NCBI GenBank assembly: GCA_947650285.1
Contig: CANTFL010000144.1
Coordinates: 639,786 to 703,785, forward strand
Reading direction: 5' to 3'
Origin: Hyaloperonospora brassicae
Lineage: Eukaryota > Oomycota > Peronosporomycetes > Peronosporales > Peronosporaceae
DNA: 64,000 bases
Position 1 is the stretch's first letter. Every line of letters begins with the position of its first letter. Positions 62,891 through 64,000 of this stretch are shown one piece after another. The position numbers and the translations under genes are program-made. The notes below the pieces were generated by a model, which was not told the DNA's origin, did no database searches, and was given only the letters and a program-made list of their open reading frames with translations.

Positions 62891-64000
62891 CCTTATCGAC
62901 TTCCGCACATACTCACACTTCCACCCATCCCTGATTCGGCTTCAAGGCATCATGGTAGCGTGACATTGAATTCAAGTGCATGTGATCGCGGGCGTGCTAT
63001 CGCTGGTCAATGGACGGACACGTTGTCAACAACGTGTACAAACGGTACGATTATGGCTTCGCACAGTGTCTTGGCTATGCTTTTATCGTGCAACTGATGC
63101 ATCCCCTGTCAGGCACTGACGTCTCACCCTCGAAGAAGCTGCTGTGCCGTCATTTTCGATACGCACGAATCACGATATCGTCAAACGTGCAATCCACGCC
63201 GCGCCAACGAAAGCGCCCTTTTCACGCATGAAATATGGACTGATATACGCTATCAGGATGGCGTGCACAGTGAGTACGGGAGTACAGGTATACCTACTAT
63301 GTGAACGACAGCGCACCCGTCGATGTCCATTCGGCTATTCTTCTCCCGTACATGCGACAATCGTTCTCACGAATACGTCGATCATGTTGACTGCTTCTTC
63401 GATCGTTCAACTCGCCGACACTGTTTGCGTATCCAGCCATCCTCTGCAGCTCGAGCAACTTCATGTGGCTCTCTAGAGTCCGTGATAGGCCGTCTCTTCC
63501 TATTTCGACCCAGCGCAATACGATGAAGCCAGCACGTCGACGTCTATTGCAGTCAGCTTTCACGTGTTGAGTAATCTCGATGCGACATTGGACCTCTTGT
63601 GCTCGATGAACGGTCATCTGCTGCCTTAAGATACACAGTGGACGATTCCAAGTCGTTACCAGAGAACACGCGATCAACACAGAAGGCAGCTCACGATATC
63701 TCGGCACTGCAGCAACTCCTGCCACGCGCAAAAGCACACCCAACAAATCTTCGCACCTTCGCACAAACTGAGAAGTCTTGCAAAATGCGCTAAGGGCAGT
63801 GCGCTTTTGTGAGAAAGCCTTTTCGCTTTCGCTCATTTCGAGAATCGATTACGCACTGTGCACACCGAGAGGAAGCAGCAACTACAAGATACGCAAGCAG
63901 GGATGGTACCCGATGGTGGGACATCCCGTCACGGAGCACTCGCGTCCTCTACCCGAGTGTCCTTGTGGGATCCAGTATCAGCTCAACTCGAGATCGAGGT

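Larger units (their letters stand above)
35536..64000. repeat. Head-to-tail tandem array, 3.1-3.2 kb units, at least 9 complete
   Basis: Unit starts, aligned on CTCGCGTCCTCT: 35536, 38633, 41867, 45005, 48101, 51241, 54430, 57619, 60775, and a tenth at 63939 cut by the window end. Lengths: 3097, 3234, 3138, 3096, 3140, 3189, 3189, 3156, 3164 bp. Most of the length variation is explained by two modules: a 94-bp tandem duplication (units 2, 6, 7) and a 45-bp insert (units 2, 3, 5, 8, 9). Units 8 and 9 share, in their spacers, many substitutions and a 12-bp minisatellite not seen in units 1-7. Each unit holds one minus-strand gene and about 2.1 kb of spacer. The right end is outside the window. 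Confidence 0.97.

Noticed and set aside
35536..64000. CRISPR or satellite interpretation of the array
   Set aside because: Units are 3.1 kb with an intact promoter and gene in each, so this is tandem gene amplification.

Overview
The window reads as nuclear DNA of an oomycete (stramenopile), most likely a repeat-rich Phytophthora or downy-mildew type genome. The evidence is: compact genes with short GT-AG introns (62-190 bp); an oomycete initiator (TCATTYYNCAWTTT) in front of several genes; a fungal-style fused ARG5,6 enzyme; a single-chain mitochondrial carbamoyl-phosphate synthase; and Gypsy, Copia and LINE remnants in AT-richer gene-poor blocks. The species cannot be told from the sequence alone.

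Layout. 0.1-4.7 kb: a divergent pair, a choline-transporter-like membrane protein (minus strand, 5 exons) and a BRAP2-type RING/ZnF-UBP ubiquitin ligase (plus strand, 5 exons). 4.7-8.9 kb: gene-free decayed DNA with an LTR relic, a SINE-like trace and a LINE reverse-transcriptase relic. 8.9-16.9 kb: one Ty3/Gypsy chromovirus-type LTR retrotransposon with 391-bp LTRs differing at one site and a 5-bp target duplication. 16.9-24.5 kb: decayed DNA including a Copia relic. 24.5-35 kb: a gene island with a small one-TM ORF, an Spg1/Tem1-type GTPase, ARG5,6 (minus), carbamoyl-phosphate synthase (plus) and a RuvC-like resolvase (minus). 35.5-64 kb: a head-to-tail array of 3.1-3.2 kb units (nine complete, a tenth starting), each with one minus-strand gene for the same 255-residue protein, probably a myeloid-leukemia-factor (MLF) relative.

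How parts work together. ARG5,6 and the carbamoyl-phosphate synthase are head to head across 912 bp and both feed arginine synthesis, in the mitochondrion if the apparent transit peptides are real. In the retrotransposon, Gag and protease are linked by a well-formed -1 frameshift signal, and the Pol frame is broken by two stops and a frameshift. The array units each carry their own promoter, so the array looks like dosage amplification.

The most unusual signals are: (1) the whole retrotransposon, LTRs and coding parts alike, is tiled with short perfect inverted repeats, far more than chance allows; (2) a 535-codon antisense reading frame at its 3' end, interrupted by one TGA, whose likely folded parts lie opposite disordered or non-coding sense sequence; (3) nine tandem genes with no amino-acid difference between them although their spacers have diverged and rearranged.
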